Source: Arthrobacter sp. V1I9
GTDB lineage: Bacteria; Actinomycetota; Actinomycetes; Actinomycetales; Micrococcaceae
Length of the DNA: 64,000 nt
NCBI RefSeq assembly: GCF_030817075.1
Contig: NZ_JAUSYU010000001.1
Coordinates: 3,348,001-3,412,000, forward strand
Direction of reading: 5' to 3'
The translations under genes were made by a program, and so were the position numbers. Within the stretch, counting starts at the first letter, position 1. Every line of letters starts with the position of its first letter. Positions 61,871 to 64,000 of the stretch are shown here, one piece after another. Below the pieces are notes generated by a model, which was not told the origin of the DNA, did not search any database, and saw only the letters and a list, made by a program, of their open reading frames with translations.

Positions 61871-62893
61871 ACCCACTCGTAAATTCTGCGGATGCGGTGG
61901 CGCCGAGGAGCATCCTTTTCATTGGCGGCACCGGGGTCATCAGCGCGACGGCGGCACAACGCGCCGTCGCAGTGGGCCACCGGCTGACAATTCTCAACCG
62001 GGGCCGGTCCACCAGGCCGGTCCCGGACGGGAGTGGCGACCTTGCACGCGGACGTCCGGGACGTCTCCGCGGTCCAGGAGGCGCTGGCAGGGCGGGAGTT
62101 CGACGCCGTCGCGGACTTCATCACGTACAAGCCCGAGCAGGCCAAGGCAAGCATTGATCTGTTTGCCGGCCGCACGGGACAGTACGTGTTCATCAGTTCC
62201 GCGTCGGCGTACCAGAAACCGCCCACGCGGCTGCCCATCCTGGAGTCCACACCATTGAAAAACCCGTTCTGGCAGTACTCGCGGGACAAAATTGCCTGTG
62301 AGGACCTGTTCTACGAGGCGTACCGGGAGCAGGACTTCCCGCTCACAGTAGTGCGCCCGTCGCACACCTACGACCGCACCAAGATCGCCATGGTGGGCGG
62401 ATGGACGGACATCCACCGGATGCGCGCCGGGCTGCCGGTCATGGTGCACGGCGACGGAACGTCCCTCTGGACACTCACCCACAGCAGGGATTTCGCCAAG
62501 GCTTTTGTCGGGCTGCTGGGCCGGCCCCAGGCCGTGGGCGAGAGCTACACCATCACCTCGGACGAGTACCTGCCCTGGAACCAGATCTACCAACTGTTTG
62601 CCCGCGCAGCCGGTGTGTCGGAGCCGGAACTGGTACACGTCGCCTCCGAAACCATCGCGGCCCACAGTGACGAACTTGGGCCGAACCTGCTGGGCGACCG
62701 CTCCCACTCGGTGGTTTTCGACAACACCAAGATCAAGTCCTTGGTGCCGGACTACTGCGCCAGCATTCCGTTTGCCGACGGAGCACGGGAAATCGTGAAC
62801 TGGTACGACGCAAACCCCGGGCTGCAGGTGGTCAACCAGCAGTTCATGGACCTGAGCGACCGGCTGACCGAATGGGCCCGCCGGGGAGCGTAA
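61867..62893 (+). pseudogene. NAD-dependent epimerase/reductase (isoflavone-reductase-like), frameshifted
   Basis: The N-terminal part (GTG 61867; SILFIGGTGVISATAAQRAVAVGHRLTILNRGRSTRPVPDG) and the remainder (VATLHADVRDVSAVQEALAGREFDAVADFITYKPEQ onwards) are in different frames. One extra G in the GGG at 62029-62031 accounts for it, and repair gives 341 residues. The family is the NAD-dependent epimerase/NmrA-like group seen in actinobacteria; later motifs YVFISSASAYQ and YSRDKIACE hold the catalytic Ser, Tyr and Lys. Translation is coupled to the AKR gene. If the base is real, the enzyme is lost. Confidence 0.85.
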
Positions 62894-62900
62894 TCCTGCC

Positions 62901-62941
62901 GGCACGCCGCGTAGCTTGATTCGCCAAGCCTCCGGCGTGCC
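62901..62941 (+). terminator. Nested hairpin after the AKR/epimerase genes
   Basis: GGCACGCCG (62901-62909) pairs with CGGCGTGCC (62933-62941) and inside it GCTTG pairs with CAAGC. No T tract; probable terminator or mRNA 3' stabiliser. Confidence 0.5.
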
Positions 62942-63105
62942 TGCTGGCCTCATCACCGCGGATTTGCCAGACGCAGGTGGGGCCAAAATCTACAACGTTC
63001 TAAATAACCTCTTTCCAACGCTGCCGCAAGGCTTGTTTTACCTGCACCGCACCACTAAGTTACTGGGGAAGCGTTTTCCCGTTCTCCAATTGAAAGGATT
63101 CACTG

Positions 63106-64000
63106 ATGAATCCGAGCAAGCACTCCGCCCGCCTTTTTTCAGCAGGCGCACTGGGTATTGCCCTCTCCCTCGGCTGCCTCTCCGCCCCGGCCACCGCCGG
63201 CGAACATTCCCCCAAGCCCGGCGCCCCGGGCGTCCAGCTGGACCACCTGGACCGCGGCCTGGTGGCCGCAAAGACGTCGGAAGGGGTATTCCTGAGCTGG
63301 CGCCTCCTCGGCCATGAAGCCACCGGATCCTCCGCCACCGGCCTGACCGGCACGGACTTCAACGTCTACCGGGACGGCGAAAAACTGGCAACGGTCACGG
63401 ACAGCACCAACTACCAGGACACCACCGGAACCGCAGCCTCTGAATACCAGGTGCGGGCCGTCGTCGGCGGCGTTGAACTGGACCGCAGCGCAACCACTAC
63501 AGCCTGGGGCGGCAACTTCAAGGACATCCCGCTCAAGAAACCAGCCGACGGCGTGACCCCGGTGGGCCAGGCGTACACATACGCGGCAAGCGATGCCTCC
63601 GTTGGAGATGTGGACGGCGACGGCCAGTACGAATTCGTCGTCAAATGGGAACCGAACAACTCCAAGGACGTCTCCCAGGTCGGCTATACCGGCAACACCT
63701 ACGTAGACACCTACAAGGCGGACGGCACCCTCCTCCACCGGATCGACCTCGGCGTAAACATCCGCTCCGGCGCCCACTACACCCAGCTTCTGGTCAACGA
63801 CTTCGACGGCGACGGCCGCGCGGAGATGATGATGAAGACGGCCCCGGGAACCAAGAGCACCAACTTCAACGCCGACGGCAGCGTAGCTTCTGAAAGATTC
63901 ATCTCCCTGCTGCAGTCGGACATCCAGGCCGGCTACTCAAACTCGGACGACTACCGCATGAGCGCCGCGGACTACCACCAGCACATGGTGAAGACGTTCC
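63106..64000 (+). CDS. Rhamnogalacturonan lyase (PL11), 5' part
   Basis: Secreted enzyme cutting the rhamnogalacturonan I backbone of pectin by beta-elimination. The 298 residues visible start with a Sec signal peptide (about 1-31; basic start, LGIALSLGCLSAPATA core). Then come an N-terminal beta domain (GVFLSWRLLGHEATG; DFNVYRDGEKLATVTDSTNYQDT) and the opening of the beta-propeller with Ca-binding loops DVDGDGQYEFVVKWEPNNSKD and NDFDGDGRAEMMMKTAPGT. ATG 63106 has AAAGGA upstream. An imperfect LacI-type repeat GGGAAGCGTTTTCCC lies at 63066-63080. About half of a usual PL11 is outside the window. Confidence 0.93.
   Translation, partial: MNPSKHSARLFSAGALGIALSLGCLSAPATAGEHSPKPGAPGVQLDHLDRGLVAAKTSEGVFLSWRLLGHEATGSSATGLTGTDFNVYRDGEKLATVTDSTNYQDTTGTAASEYQVRAVVGGVELDRSATTTAWGGNFKDIPLKKPADGVTPVGQAYTYAASDASVGDVDGDGQYEFVVKWEPNNSKDVSQVGYTGNTYVDTYKADGTLLHRIDLGVNIRSGAHYTQLLVNDFDGDGRAEMMMKTAPGTKSTNFNADGSVASERFISLLQSDIQAGYSNSDDYRMSAADYHQHMVKTF

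Noticed and set aside
20240..62893. Programmed frameshifting for the four split genes
   Set aside because: The slippage sites are plain C/G runs without a slippery heptamer, stimulatory hairpin or internal ribosome site, and the families are not known to use recoding.
1..64000. tRNA, rRNA, CRISPR arrays, insertion sequences, attachment sites
   Set aside because: I looked for these by eye on both strands and saw no cloverleaf-like, repeat-spacer or transposase signal.

Overview
This is a 64 kb stretch of a GC-rich chromosome that looks like Arthrobacter, Pseudarthrobacter or a close relative in the Micrococcaceae. The basis is high G+C, very C/G-rich third codon positions, frequent GTG and TTG starts, GGAGG-type ribosome sites, and typical actinobacterial families (Ku/LigD repair, DUF3618 and CsbD stress proteins, a DesABCD siderophore operon, dodecin, DUF6458, a SigB/SigF-type sigma factor). 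I saw no rRNA, tRNA, CRISPR array, insertion sequence or prophage. It reads as ordinary chromosome with accessory metabolic islands.

Left end (1-7717, minus strand): a tightly overlapped run of gmhB-like phosphatase, GT9 glycosyltransferase, two GT4-type glycosyltransferases, gmhA-like isomerase and fused hldE-like kinase/nucleotidyltransferase, followed by a short-chain dehydrogenase and an aldehyde dehydrogenase. The first six genes make up an ADP-heptose-type synthesis and transfer pathway in a Gram-positive genome that has no LPS.

7866-16927: a general-stress neighbourhood. It holds an orphan sigma factor, an extended SDR, a divergent coiled-coil membrane protein, an operon of LEA-like, holin-like, DUF3618 and YihY/BrkB proteins, then CsbD and Dps meeting tail to tail over one bidirectional terminator. 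A 12-bp palindrome close to TAAGCATGCTTA recurs here and again at 24.15 kb and 50.42 kb.

16928-30318: TetR regulator, AzlCD amino-acid exporter, DoxX, a frameshifted glycerophosphodiesterase, DUF445, PxpA with an EcsC-like protein, an MFS exporter, a GH65 phosphorylase with beta-phosphoglucomutase under a LacI-type operator, and an alpha/beta hydrolase.

30434-42313: the fructose PTS operon (DeoR regulator, 1-phosphofructokinase, EIIABC, HPr), a methyltransferase, the divergent NHEJ pair ku/ligD, and a proline/betaine-type MHS symporter.

42448-49745: FUSC exporter, SDR, and a four-gene desferrioxamine-type operon (desABCD) behind an iron box.

50518-64000: small stress-type genes, a frameshifted FAD oxidoreductase, a four-carbon acid-sugar operon (DUF1537 kinase, LtnD-type dehydrogenase, GntP permease, class II aldolase) divergent from a FadR-type GntR regulator with two operators, dodecin, an MmyB-type regulator divergent from two aldo/keto reductases and an NAD-dependent epimerase, and the start of a secreted rhamnogalacturonan lyase.

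Four genes carry a single-base +1 frameshift, each in a short G/C run. This is either true decay or, more likely, a systematic base-insertion error, and should be kept in mind when using the annotation.
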